Source: an uncultured Bacteroides sp. | Lineage (GTDB): Bacteria > Bacteroidota > Bacteroidia > Cytophagales > Cyclobacteriaceae | DNA: 64,000 bases | Direction of reading: 5' to 3' | NCBI GenBank assembly: GCA_902168185.1 | Contig: CABHOV010000058.1 | Coordinates: 1-64,000, forward strand | Shown: piece after piece, positions 46,268 through 55,458 of the stretch | Position numbering within the stretch: the first letter of the stretch is position 1 | Layout: every line of letters starts with the position of its first letter | Position numbers and translations under genes: made by a program | The notes under the pieces: model-generated | Seen by the model: only the letters and a program-made list of their open reading frames with translations | Database searches by the model: none | What the model was told of the DNA's origin: nothing

Positions 46268-49200
46268 TTATCGTTGTTTTCTGAAAATGTCTTTTCGGGC
46301 GTTAATAAATTCTGCTATGGGGGTTCGGTAATGCCACACCAACACATCATAGCCGGCATCTTTTAATAGATTACGTTTGTGCTCATCCTCTTTTTTTACA
46401 TGCGCTTCATCGTGTACTGAACCGTCACACAGTATAAGCACCGGCCCATTTTGTGTGTTATACACGAAATCTATACTGATATAGTAGTCATCCATATTTA
46501 CCTGTGCTTTATGAGGCAGCGCTAGCTTATTTTCATACAAATATTTTAATAAGGGCAACTCAGAATGGCTGTTTTTATCGTAAGCCGCTAATAGTGTCTG
46601 GTATTGTTGTTCATAATCGTTACCCTCATTCAGCGGCGATATATCACAATCCATCAGTTGCTCCAAAGGCTCTTTTATGCCATGCCGGTCCAGAATATCA
46701 TGATGGCGTTGATTGTAATAGCTTAACAGATCTTCATAGGAGGCACGGGGCAACGCTTTTCCGTGGGAAGTTTCTGTACGTGTTTCAGGATCAAAATGCA
46801 TAGCTTCGTAAGCCGTTACAAATAGTTCTTTTAACAGCAATGGCTCGGACACTAATTGGGAAAGAATACCTAAGCTTCCTTGAGCAGCTTCGTAAATCAA
46901 TAAATTGGGGGAATCGGGATTGCCCATTATACTGATACCAATTTCACTGCTTTCGACCTGATACTTTATCTCTATCGCTCTTTTAAGTGCGTAGCTCAGG
47001 CTGATGATCTGATCCGGGCTTAAATGGAGATTGGACAGTGGTTGTAAATACAACGTATCGGCCGTTTCTTTAACAAAAAGCAATACATCTCTTTTTGCAG
47101 TGTCCGTATCCGGGTTTTCCAGTTCCTTTTGGGTGAGCCATTTGCCATTTCGGGTATCCAAGGCAAAACCTTCTCTCGTAGCACGTCTGGCCTGCCGGTT
47201 TACAGAAATAAGATCCGTGGACTGGCCATAAATGAGTTTCAATAATGCAACCCCTGCTTTTTTGATGACTGACTGTTTGCATTGCTCTATCCCTGAGGAG
47301 TAGTGGAAATATTCTTCAATTTTATACCCTTTGGATGAGCGCTCCTCTTCAACGCAGGAAATGCGTTCTCTGGGCCTAGCTTCTGTTTCACTCAGTTCAA
47401 TAAGGTTGCTCCTGTATTCCATATTTCCTTCTCTAAATTCGACGTGGGTAATGGGGTCATTATTTGCCCATTCCGCTTCATCATCCAAAAAGGCATAACC
47501 AGTATTATACGATATTTTAATTTTACGTTGCAGTTCTTCGGGATTAAGAATATTCATCCTATTTACTTCGTACTTGCTACCGTTGTGATATAATATATTT
47601 TGTGGGGCGAACTCTCTTAGCGCTACACCTTTGGCGCGAGAAATGTACTCACCTTGGCTAGCATGTTTATAGCCTACAAAGGAACGTACTGGCAAACGGG
47701 TAAAATTATAGCCAGGCAGAAACCCCTCGGCAGCCAAGTAGCGAAAGACATAAAATTCAGATTCGCTGCCGGATTCTCTTTTGCTATCGTTTAGTAGCAG
47801 CTCAACCTGCTTTAACCCCGCATTATGTCTTCTCTTGGCATCCTTATTCAGATCGCTATCTTGTTTTATCGTTACATCATCAAGAACAGCCCGGGCTTCA
47901 TGAATCATTTTTCGTGCTGCTTTATATAAATGGATCCATCTGTCAAAAGCCTCAACGAATCGTTTTTTAAACGACCTTGTACGATCTTCTAGCCAATTAT
48001 CGGAATACCACGATACCTTGTTCAAATCGGGAGCAATCGTTTGCAGTATTTTTTTAAATTCGGCGATCCATCTTTCTTTTTGTGTTTGAATACCGTTTTC
48101 AATGCTGGCCACAATAGTAGCTTTCATCGTAATGAGACGATCGTTGCTGATATCCAGCAGATCCGACACGGAAGCCCGCATCTCCTTCAACGCCAACTCC
48201 ATCAGGATAAATGCATTAAAATGGTTGCTCAGCAATTCTTCATTAGCCAAGTCAATTCGTGGCGGCACCACTGCGCCTGCAACCATTTTACCAGCTTCTT
48301 TAAAATAGTGCTGATCGTGGGGTGACCATGCGGAACAATAAGTGATGACTACAGCTGTTTGTCCGCTACGGCCTGCACGGCCACTGCGTTGCGCATAGTT
48401 AGCAGGATTAGGGGGCACATTGCGCATATGAACTATATTGAGGTTGGCAATGTCAATGCCCAACTCCATAGTGGGAGAACAGTACAGACTAGCCAGTTTG
48501 CCGGACCTGAATTGTTCTTCGCGCTGAATACGTGTTTCTGAATTTAGCTGGCCGGTATGTTCCCGGCCCATCAATTCCCTGCCGAATTGCTGGAAATCCG
48601 TTTGGTATAGCCTACTGAAAAATGGGTTAGGCAATATTTTCAAGGGGCGGTAGGTATTCATACGGGTATCGTCTGTGGCTACTGTAGTGCCATCGCCCAC
48701 CTGCCAGCGCAAGCAGTCTGATCGTAGAAGATAACCGCTAACGGCTCCACGATCGCCTCGTAGATTTTCCTGTTTAATGAGAAAAGTTGTATTGACCAGT
48801 ATGTCACAAAGTTGTTCGATATATTCCCGGAATTGATCCTGATTTAGCCAAGGTATGTCGGCTTCCCTAAACTCTCGTTTAAAGAATTTGCCAATTCCTG
48901 ATCGTGAACCCATTGACGCAAAGTATACTCCTCTCTGGATACTACGTCCAGGTACTGCAGAGACCAGAAAAGTAGGGCGGTCTATTTTTTCGTTGTGATC
49001 CAAAGCCCAGAGTTTATTTTCATCCAGACGATTACGAAGTAAGTTTTCGACCTCTGTAATTTCCTCCGACAAATAGCGATGATAGATGGAAAAATTAGTC
49101 CGGAAATAGTTGAGTAGTTGGGTGAGGATGTGTTTCCTTTTTTCTGGTATTGCTTGGTCGAGTAATTGTAACCCACGGAATTTTTCATCCAGTAATACCA

Positions 49201-51445
49201 GTTTATCTAGTCGACTGTAATTGACCTGCAATAATGCTGTTTGTTCCAGGTTAGGCAAGGTATAACGCCACCCCTTTTTTAGGTCCTGGAAAATCCGAAT
49301 GAGGATGTAGGTTCGTATGGCCTTTTCATTTTCCAGCTCGGGAAAATCGGGATCCTTACTCACAAAATTAGGATGGGCGTAGTCCGTCTCCTTTAGCTTG
49401 AGCTCGTTTAACACCTTTTCCGCAATATTGTTAATGTCCAAACCTTCTTCTGGGACTTTGTTTACGGCCTGGTATAAACCGGCGCGTAAGCGTACAGTGG
49501 CAATAAAATCGTTAAAGTGTCCTGCCTGCAAGGCAGCATCCTGACGATTGTCAGTAAAGCTAAGCAACTTTTGATCCTGTATTTTTTCCTGCTGTTCTAG
49601 CAGTGATTTTACAATGCTGTAAGACATGATGGTCGTAGCAGTGCTACGACCCTCATGCCCTAAACTCATAAGTTTAGTGTTTTCGTTGGTTTTTGAGTCT
49701 TCGTAAAAAATACCGGCAGTGGGGTCTACCCTTAACTTCACTGGCAGATAGTAACCTTTCAGTGGATATATAGGCTGATTGGAATATTGACCCGCCGAAT
49801 TAAAATAGATCTGTCTCGGCATGTGCCATTCATAATAAGGCCGAAACGTGTTATTAGCAGTATTCAGCCAACTTTCAGGTGACAGATCTACTAGATTGTC
49901 GTTCCAGAACTCTTCTCCTTCATCTAGTATGAGATAACCTGACCGGAGATTATGTTCGTTCAATTGCTCTCCGATTAGCTCCTTTTGTGTCAATACACTT
50001 ACTGGTGCCTCTGGATTACGCGGAAGTAATATCTGGTTTTTAGTGTCTTTTTCTACACAGATAAAATCGATGCCGGAGTAGCGACTAAAAAGAAGTGGAT
50101 ATAACAGCTTTTCACCTTCTTCATCTTTCACGTATCTCCCAGATTGGATAGTGATCTTTCGTAGTGCCCGAGATTGGAGCGTAACGGCAACAGTACTCGT
50201 TTGAGCAATAAACTGGTGAAATCGGAACGGAAGATATGATTTCCGTTTATGGCGGTTACGCTCATTTAGCTTTTCGGCCCATTGCAAAAGATCCGTAACT
50301 GTAGAAATTGCCTGGGAAGTTTCAATCTCTGTAGCTTTTCTTAATTCATCTGCAATTGCAGGCAGGGCCTTTGGTTCTCCACGTTCGAGCTTACCATGAT
50401 TGTCTTTGAGTGCAATGGCTAGCTCTAGCCAATTGCTAATTGGATGTCGTACGAACTCCATCTCTCCTGCCTCTCTATCAATACCGTTTAGTACTGCTTC
50501 TCTCAATTCAATAGCGTTGGGCATATTCCCTAAGGTACAGGTCCTTAGCTTTTCGTCGATGATCTGATCTGTACTGTAAGTCGTGCCAAATATCTTGGTG
50601 GCTACTCTGGCTACGGCCTCCTTTTTTTCTTCTGGCGTACCTTGAGAAGCCATTGTGGCAGAGGTTCCGATACATATAAGCGGCTTAAAACAATGATTGT
50701 GCATCCTCCGAATGAGCATACTCACATCAGCCCCTTGGCGACCTTTGTAAGTATGAAGTTCATCAAATACTAAATACTGCAGGTTTTTCTTCAAAGAATC
50801 CCTAAGCCATGATTCTGATGCACGGGTCATGATCAACTCAAGCATCATATAATTGGTGAGAACAATATCCGGTTCTTCTTGTTCTACTTTTTCCCGTTCT
50901 TCCGTTTTCTCCTGGCCAGTGTACTTTTTGAAGGAAATAGGGAATTCAAAACCCGTTGCTGCTTTATAATTAGCAGCATACTTCTTTATTTCCTCTTCCT
51001 GTGAATTGATCAGTGCATTCATCGGGTACACCAGAATGGCTTTTACACCTTTGGTTTTGCCGAATTGGGCTTTAAAAATTTCATTAAATATGGTAGCCAG
51101 ATAAGTAAGTGACTTGCCAGACCCCGTTCCAGAAGTAACGACAAATCCTTTACCTGTGAGTCCGATCTGTAATGCTTCTATCTGATGTTGAAATAGTCGG
51201 TAATCTCCCAGTGCTTGAGGGAGTTGACTATCGATTTTGCCACCGCTTTCAATTGCCAGGTCAGAAAGTAACTTACCTTCTACATAAGCTGGGTTGAACT
51301 GTATCAAAGGCTCAGGAATGAAGCCTGCGCCCTCAAACGACTGGCTTACTTCTTCTTGGATCCTCGCATCGGCAATTGATAAAAAAGATTTCAGGTAGTT
51401 CCGGTAATCAGATATGATATTACCGTGGGTGAGAAAGGCATCCAT
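46268..51445 (-). CDS. Giant DEAD/H helicase with DUF1998-like and nuclease-like C-terminus
   Basis: The product is 1725 residues. Walker A is SGTGSGKS at 105-112, followed by LVYPMNALINSQ (motif Ia), FDELHTYKGRQGADV (motif II) and the second RecA lobe with PTMELGIDIANL and QRSGRAGRSG. The C-terminal half resembles the MrfA/DUF1998 type (HYSSGIEQC and later IYEAAQGSLGILSQL). The last 60 residues (VLILCDGSVHDEAH, then LLKDAGYDVLVWH) read like a DUF559/Vsr-type endonuclease end. This matches DrmA plus DrmB fused, or the DruE helicase of Druantia. It is the first gene of the operon. I cannot decide by eye which named class fits best; no separate drmB or drmC is adjacent. Confidence 0.8.
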   Translation of the reverse strand: MDAFLTHGNIISDYRNYLKSFLSIADARIQEEVSQSFEGAGFIPEPLIQFNPAYVEGKLLSDLAIESGGKIDSQLPQALGDYRLFQHQIEALQIGLTGKGFVVTSGTGSGKSLTYLATIFNEIFKAQFGKTKGVKAILVYPMNALINSQEEEIKKYAANYKAATGFEFPISFKKYTGQEKTEEREKVEQEEPDIVLTNYMMLELIMTRASESWLRDSLKKNLQYLVFDELHTYKGRQGADVSMLIRRMHNHCFKPLICIGTSATMASQGTPEEKKEAVARVATKIFGTTYSTDQIIDEKLRTCTLGNMPNAIELREAVLNGIDREAGEMEFVRHPISNWLELAIALKDNHGKLERGEPKALPAIADELRKATEIETSQAISTVTDLLQWAEKLNERNRHKRKSYLPFRFHQFIAQTSTVAVTLQSRALRKITIQSGRYVKDEEGEKLLYPLLFSRYSGIDFICVEKDTKNQILLPRNPEAPVSVLTQKELIGEQLNEHNLRSGYLILDEGEEFWNDNLVDLSPESWLNTANNTFRPYYEWHMPRQIYFNSAGQYSNQPIYPLKGYYLPVKLRVDPTAGIFYEDSKTNENTKLMSLGHEGRSTATTIMSYSIVKSLLEQQEKIQDQKLLSFTDNRQDAALQAGHFNDFIATVRLRAGLYQAVNKVPEEGLDINNIAEKVLNELKLKETDYAHPNFVSKDPDFPELENEKAIRTYILIRIFQDLKKGWRYTLPNLEQTALLQVNYSRLDKLVLLDEKFRGLQLLDQAIPEKRKHILTQLLNYFRTNFSIYHRYLSEEITEVENLLRNRLDENKLWALDHNEKIDRPTFLVSAVPGRSIQRGVYFASMGSRSGIGKFFKREFREADIPWLNQDQFREYIEQLCDILVNTTFLIKQENLRGDRGAVSGYLLRSDCLRWQVGDGTTVATDDTRMNTYRPLKILPNPFFSRLYQTDFQQFGRELMGREHTGQLNSETRIQREEQFRSGKLASLYCSPTMELGIDIANLNIVHMRNVPPNPANYAQRSGRAGRSGQTAVVITYCSAWSPHDQHYFKEAGKMVAGAVVPPRIDLANEELLSNHFNAFILMELALKEMRASVSDLLDISNDRLITMKATIVASIENGIQTQKERWIAEFKKILQTIAPDLNKVSWYSDNWLEDRTRSFKKRFVEAFDRWIHLYKAARKMIHEARAVLDDVTIKQDSDLNKDAKRRHNAGLKQVELLLNDSKRESGSESEFYVFRYLAAEGFLPGYNFTRLPVRSFVGYKHASQGEYISRAKGVALREFAPQNILYHNGSKYEVNRMNILNPEELQRKIKISYNTGYAFLDDEAEWANNDPITHVEFREGNMEYRSNLIELSETEARPRERISCVEEERSSKGYKIEEYFHYSSGIEQCKQSVIKKAGVALLKLIYGQSTDLISVNRQARRATREGFALDTRNGKWLTQKELENPDTDTAKRDVLLFVKETADTLYLQPLSNLHLSPDQIISLSYALKRAIEIKYQVESSEIGISIMGNPDSPNLLIYEAAQGSLGILSQLVSEPLLLKELFVTAYEAMHFDPETRTETSHGKALPRASYEDLLSYYNQRHHDILDRHGIKEPLEQLMDCDISPLNEGNDYEQQYQTLLAAYDKNSHSELPLLKYLYENKLALPHKAQVNMDDYYISIDFVYNTQNGPVLILCDGSVHDEAHVKKEDEHKRNLLKDAGYDVLVWHYRTPIAEFINARKDIFRKQR

Positions 51446-51730
51446 CTGTTCTTCTATTTTATAGAGGGCGTTGGGTTTATTATTACTTTAACTCTCGTAC
51501 TAGCACCAAGAATATCGACGCTGTATTGCCGCGTAAGGTACAGTTATTTTTATTTTTAACGAGCAGTTGTCAAGTTGAATCTTGCGAAAAATGGCCTAGC
51601 TATGTGCACCGGCAAAATCCACGAAGTCTTTGCCTGACATTTTCTAATTGGTCTTGAACGGTCAAGGGAATCCGCAAGGGCTTTTCCTGAATTTTAAGCC
51701 AATTTACAGCCAAGTGGGCAGTGAGGGTAT
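51446..51730. other. Region upstream of the restriction operon
   Basis: About 285 bases that must contain the promoter of the helicase operon (minus strand). No convincing promoter element was identified. Part of it may belong to the decayed integrase whose C-terminus follows. Confidence 0.4.
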
Positions 51731-51877
51731 TACAAAAGGATGCGGATAGAATACGTCGCCGAGCTGATGGACCACACTTCATTAAGGCATACGGAGATCT
51801 ATGTGAAGGTGTCGAACACTGAATTGGACAAAACCATGCAGGCACTCGATAAATCGGAAGTTAACGGTACTGAGTAA
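51731..51877 (+). pseudogene. Tyrosine recombinase, C-terminal remnant
   Basis: The plus strand reads RMRIEYVAELMDHTSLRHTE, then IYVKVSNTELDKTM and a stop at 51875-51877. This is the end of a XerC/D-type recombinase: the lost-Gly version of (L)LGH, then the nucleophile Tyr in the TEIY box. The upstream catalytic residues are not found. It is a leftover from an earlier integration beside the same tRNA. Confidence 0.65.
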
Positions 51878-51913
51878 AATACGCTTCTGCGGTTGTTTTA
51901 TTGGAACGAAAAA

Positions 51914-51946
51914 GCGCCCTGCAAGTCAATCACTTGCAGGGTGCTT
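51914..51946. terminator. Intrinsic terminator-like hairpin
   Basis: A 10-bp perfect stem (arms 51917-51926 and 51932-51941, five-base loop), extended by partial AGC/GCT pairing, is flanked by A-rich DNA on the left, so it can serve the minus-strand integrase that ends at 51997. It also follows the plus-strand recombinase remnant. Confidence 0.65.
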
Positions 51947-51996
51947 ATGTAGAAATCAGTGATTCCGCTGGGATCGACTCTCAGGATTTCGGCGAA

Positions 51997-53217
51997 TTAT
52001 TTTGTTAGGATCTCTTTCAACCTCGCCATATCATCACTGATCTTTTTATCCACGATCTTAGCGTACTGCTGAGTAGTCTTGATGTTTCGATGCCCAAGCA
52101 TCTTAGAAACACTTTCAATAGGAACCCCATTAGTCAAAGTCACAGTAGTCGCAAAAGTATGCCGAGCCAAGTGAAAAGTAATATTCTTATTAATCCCACA
52201 CAAATCCGCAATCTCCTTCAAGTACGAATTCATCTTCTGATTGGAAAGCACCGGCAGCACGCGATTTTCATTCTCGCATTGCGGATGATCTTCATACTTC
52301 TCCATAATCTCCATGGCCATCGGCAATATAGGTATCCGGGACGGAGTGTCTGTCTTCTGGCGCTTGGTCGTAATCCACTTTCCCCCATCAATTCCCTCGG
52401 CAATCTCAGTCCGCTTCAATTTATATATATCCGCATAGGCAAGTCCTGTGTAGCAACAAAACAGAAAGATGTCCTTGACAAGAGCAAGGCGACCGTCACC
52501 CATATCTTTCTCCCATACCTTCTTTAACTCGCCTTCGGTCAATGCCTGCCGATCGACCTCTCGCTTCGAAAATTTAAAAGCGTAGAACGGGTCACGTAGG
52601 AGCCATCCTCTTTTAACACACAGAAGAACGATCTTCTTGAAATTAGCCAAATACTTCATCGTTGTATTATGACTAATTTTCTTAACTGCTTTAAGCCAAA
52701 ACTCATACTGGGATATAAATTCGTAATCAAGCTTCCTGATTTCAAAATCGTCTGCCTGGTACTTCCATTTGATGAAATCGCGGGTATGTTTCATGCAAGT
52801 CTCATACCGCTCCAAAGTACCTGGCGCAAAATCGGCTCCGATCAAAGCCGCGATCTGATCGTTGTGCTCGCGGAAGATGGGCAGTATGGTTTTCCCGCCT
52901 TCCGTTCTGCCGAGAAGAATATTTTTGATAGCCTCTGATGTGACTTCTTTGTTTTCCTCAATCAAGGATCGCTTTGCTTCGTAAATTTTGGAGGTGAGCG
53001 TATCGAGGTAGGCATTCAAAGTTTTAGTGTCCTCCTTGTTCCCTGTCGCCCGGCCGGCACCTACGCTCCACTTGGACGGATGCCAAATGCGTTTGGTAGA
53101 GATGTCTTTTGGGACGCCATTAACAGTGACGCGGCAATAAACATAGCGCATCCCGTCCGCTAATTCTGGTTTGGGTCTTTTCAAAAAGAAAATCAACCCG
53201 AAGCTTGTTTCTAACAT
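51997..53217 (-). CDS. Tyrosine-type site-specific integrase (IntDOT-like)
   Basis: The product is 406 residues: arm-binding N-terminal domain, a helical core-binding domain (about 110-210), and a catalytic domain with HLARHTFATTV, MLGHRN and the nucleophile Tyr in QQYAKIVDKK. The first catalytic Arg is replaced (TGLAYAD), as is typical for IntDOT-related integrases of Bacteroidota, which function without it. It lies 250 bases from the 3' end of tRNA-Ser and reads away from it, the usual position for an integrase that recombined at the tRNA. A similar upstream region occurs in truncated form at 36975-37065. Confidence 0.87.
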   Translation of the reverse strand: MLETSFGLIFFLKRPKPELADGMRYVYCRVTVNGVPKDISTKRIWHPSKWSVGAGRATGNKEDTKTLNAYLDTLTSKIYEAKRSLIEENKEVTSEAIKNILLGRTEGGKTILPIFREHNDQIAALIGADFAPGTLERYETCMKHTRDFIKWKYQADDFEIRKLDYEFISQYEFWLKAVKKISHNTTMKYLANFKKIVLLCVKRGWLLRDPFYAFKFSKREVDRQALTEGELKKVWEKDMGDGRLALVKDIFLFCCYTGLAYADIYKLKRTEIAEGIDGGKWITTKRQKTDTPSRIPILPMAMEIMEKYEDHPQCENENRVLPVLSNQKMNSYLKEIADLCGINKNITFHLARHTFATTVTLTNGVPIESVSKMLGHRNIKTTQQYAKIVDKKISDDMARLKEILTK

Positions 53218-53414
53218 AGCACAAAATGTTTAAGATGAACAAAAATCGAATTGTTACCATTGAAACGCAAGATGTCCACGCGGTGAACAGGTTGCTAACC
53301 AGCTAGTTAAGTGCTTATCCGTGGAAGTTTTTTTGAGATTTTCTTACTTCCACGAAACGCTACATTTTTATCGGGAATTTTTGAATATTTTGATATACCT
53401 CAAAAACGCAAAAA

Positions 53415-53444
53415 CCCCGTTTAAAGCGTTTAAACGGGGTTTTT
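53415..53444. terminator. Bidirectional intrinsic terminator after tRNA-Ser
   Basis: A perfect 11-bp stem (CCCCGTTTAAA, arms 53415-53425 and 53429-53439, loop GCG) is flanked by an A-run on the left and a T-run on the right. It lies 24 bases beyond the 3' end of the minus-strand tRNA-Ser and can end transcription in both directions. Confidence 0.88.
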
Positions 53445-53467
53445 GAATGTTTTGACATCATGTCCTG

Positions 53468-53552
53468 CAGAGAGAGAGGGATTCGAACCCCCGGACCTGT
53501 TACAGTCAACGGTTTTCAAGACCGTCGCAATCGACCACTCTGCCATCTCTCT
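53468..53552 (-). tRNA. tRNA-Ser (anticodon UGA)
   Basis: Read on the minus strand from 53552: seven-base-pair acceptor stem AGAGAGA/TCTCTCT, D-arm with AGTGGTCGA, anticodon arm ACGGTCTTGAAAACCGT with anticodon TGA, a long variable arm typical of class II tRNAs, and T-arm GGGGGTTCGAATCCCTC, then discriminator G. CCA is not encoded. The 3' end faces the integrase and is the likely attachment site of the island. Confidence 0.95.
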
Positions 53553-53953
53553 ATTTGATTCGCCGTACGCGATTCATGGTGCAAAGGTACTGTTATTATC
53601 GATAAGCGCAAGAAATTTTGAGATATTTTATTGTGAATAATTGTAAGTGATTCATTGTGAGAGCAGGTTGGGTGGGCGATGCTATTGTTGTGACGGGATA
53701 GCCGTGCGCTAGGAGATCGGTTGAAAGCCCAGGTGTCGGAATCGCACATCACGCGGACTTGGAAGGCATATTCGTCGAAGGAAATGGTGGTTGCAGACAT
53801 GAGCCGAATGTCGGTAAAGCCGGGATTGTTTCGAGCTGCGTTGGCAATGGCTTGTGATCCGTCGGGTGCGGACCACAGCTCGTAGAACATCGTGCATTTG
53901 TAGGTTCGGCCGTCCGGGCCCTTGGGGGTGAAATGGTATTGCAGGTATTTCAT
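53516..53953 (-). CDS. Uncertain hypothetical protein overlapping tRNA-Ser
   Basis: The frame from ATG 53953 gives 145 residues. The first 75 (KYLQYHFTPKGPDGRTYKC, then SFDEYAFQVRVMCDSD) look like real protein, while the rest is low quality and the last codons translate the 5' part of tRNA-Ser. A frameshift after about codon 80 is therefore likely, and the true gene probably ended near 53700. No family is recognised. Confidence 0.35.
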   Translation of the reverse strand: MKYLQYHFTPKGPDGRTYKCTMFYELWSAPDGSQAIANAARNNPGFTDIRLMSATTISFDEYAFQVRVMCDSDTWAFNRSPSARLSRHNNSIAHPTCSHNESLTIIHNKISQNFLRLSIITVPLHHESRTANQIERWQSGRLRRS

Positions 53954-54097
53954 AGCTCGTGAAGTAATCCGATTAAAGAAAGCGGAAAATTTTTTGAATC
54001 GCCGGTTTGATTGAGCGTTCGGTTGTAACCAGCTTTGGTACGGTTTTTGCTCGCTCGCTAGCAATCCACATTTTAAACCACTTCAAATTCAAAAACC

Positions 54098-54673
54098 ATG
54101 AGAAAAATCTCTTTGCTCGTTCTTCTGTCGGTGTTCAGCAGTGCGGCGTTTGCGCAGTCGTTTTCCATCGGCCCGAAGGCAGGGGTCAACATCAGCAACT
54201 ATACCGGGAGTGATATCGAGTCGGATGCCCGTGTGGGGTTTCATTTGGGCGGGATCATGAACTTCGGAATCGGGCAGGTGTTTTCGATCCAGCCGGAGGT
54301 GCTGTTTTCCACGCAGGGTGCTAAAATCGACAACGGTACCAAAAGGGAATTTAAAACAAGCTACGTGGCGGTGCCGGTACTGTTGAAATTCAGGGCCAAA
54401 GGCGGTTTCTATTTCGAATTCGGGCCGCAGGCATCATTCAAAACGGGCGAGGATGTTCCGGACCAGACGATCGATCACTTTGCTAAAAACCTGGATCTGG
54501 CAGGCGCTGTCGGTTTGGGTTACCAGGCCAATTTCGGTTTAGGCATCGGCGCGCGCTACATCGCGGGATTTTCGAAAGTGGGGGATTTTGACCAGAACGC
54601 GGCAATGAACCCCGATTTTAAAAACAGTGTGATCCAGTTGAGCTTGTTTTTCGCAATTCCGGCCCACAAATAG
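54098..54673 (+). CDS. Outer-membrane beta-barrel protein (PorT-like family)
   Basis: The product is 191 residues. A signal peptide (1-19, ending AFAQ) is followed by a small eight-stranded barrel with alternating patterns: the IGPKAGVNISNY start, a central QPEVLFSTQGAKI, and a strand ending in Phe near the C-terminus (LSLFFAIPAHK). This is the usual Bacteroidota family of PorT/OmpX-like outer-membrane barrels, with unknown specific roles. It stands alone, followed by a strong terminator shared with the convergent LytTR gene. Confidence 0.82.
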   Translation: MRKISLLVLLSVFSSAAFAQSFSIGPKAGVNISNYTGSDIESDARVGFHLGGIMNFGIGQVFSIQPEVLFSTQGAKIDNGTKREFKTSYVAVPVLLKFRAKGGFYFEFGPQASFKTGEDVPDQTIDHFAKNLDLAGAVGLGYQANFGLGIGARYIAGFSKVGDFDQNAAMNPDFKNSVIQLSLFFAIPAHK

Positions 54674-54704
54674 CGCATTGCATCACTACATTACAAAGGG
54701 TTTT

Positions 54705-54729
54705 AAAAGCAGGGGAGACCCTGCTTTTT
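54705..54729. terminator. Intrinsic terminator between convergent genes
   Basis: A 10-bp perfect stem (AAAAGCAGGG, arms 54705-54714 and 54719-54728) with GAGA tetraloop and T/A runs on both sides. It lies between the stops of the beta-barrel gene and the LytTR regulator, so it can terminate both. Confidence 0.88.
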
Positions 54730-54740
54730 GCATTGGCAGC

Positions 54741-55457
54741 TCAGAAAGAAAGCCCGATTTGCTTCAAAAACTGCTCGCGGTAGTTGCTGCCGATCGGTAT
54801 TTCAGTGTTTTGGATGAATACCCGGTTGCCTGCGATGTGATCTATTTTGGATTTGTTGATGATGAACGACCGGTGAATGCGCAGGAATTTGGACTTCGGG
54901 ACCAGTTCTTCAAAACCCGAAAAGGTCATTGCGGGCAATAAGGTGTGATGAGTGGTACGTACTTTCGTATAGTTCCCGTTTGCTTCGGCATACAATAGAT
55001 CGTCGTACAAGATTTTGTAAATCTTTCCATCCGCTTTGAGAAAAAGGAAATCATCTTCATCCGATTCTCTCGCAGCATTCAATGTATTACCGGCGGGTTG
55101 CAATTTTTCCAGCGCTTTGTCTACGGCAACGATGAATCTTTCGAGGGAAAAAGGTTTAAGCAAATAATCGCAGGCTGCAAGGTCGAAGGCGTCGACTGCA
55201 TATTCCTTGTAGGCAGTCGTAAATATGATTTGAGGCGGCGTTTTGAGAGTTTTGAGGAAAGAAATGCCATCCATTACGGGCATATTGATGTCCAGGAACA
55301 CAATATCGACTTTCTGTTGCATCAACACCGTCCGGGCTTCGAGCGCGCTCCCGCATACGCCCGCCACGTGCAGGTAAGGCAGATGTGCGCAATAAGTGCG
55401 TATAATGTCCCGCGCAATGGGCTCGTCATCGACGATCAGGCAATCAATCTGCGTCAT
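54741..55457 (-). CDS. LytTR-family response regulator
   Basis: The product is 238 residues. The receiver domain (5-120) has the acidic pair VDDE at 9-12, phospho-acceptor Asp in VFLDINMP near residue 56, the Thr in FTTAYKEYA and the Lys in LLKPFS. The C-terminal LytTR DNA-binding domain (about 145-238) includes YAEANGNYTKV and LRIHRSFIIN. It is transcribed one base after the histidine kinase stop, so the two form a two-component system. The target is likely the divergent TonB-type receptor or another envelope gene (inference). Confidence 0.92.
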   Translation of the reverse strand: MTQIDCLIVDDEPIARDIIRTYCAHLPYLHVAGVCGSALEARTVLMQQKVDIVFLDINMPVMDGISFLKTLKTPPQIIFTTAYKEYAVDAFDLAACDYLLKPFSLERFIVAVDKALEKLQPAGNTLNAARESDEDDFLFLKADGKIYKILYDDLLYAEANGNYTKVRTTHHTLLPAMTFSGFEELVPKSKFLRIHRSFIINKSKIDHIAGNRVFIQNTEIPIGSNYREQFLKQIGLSF

Positions 55458-55458
55458 A

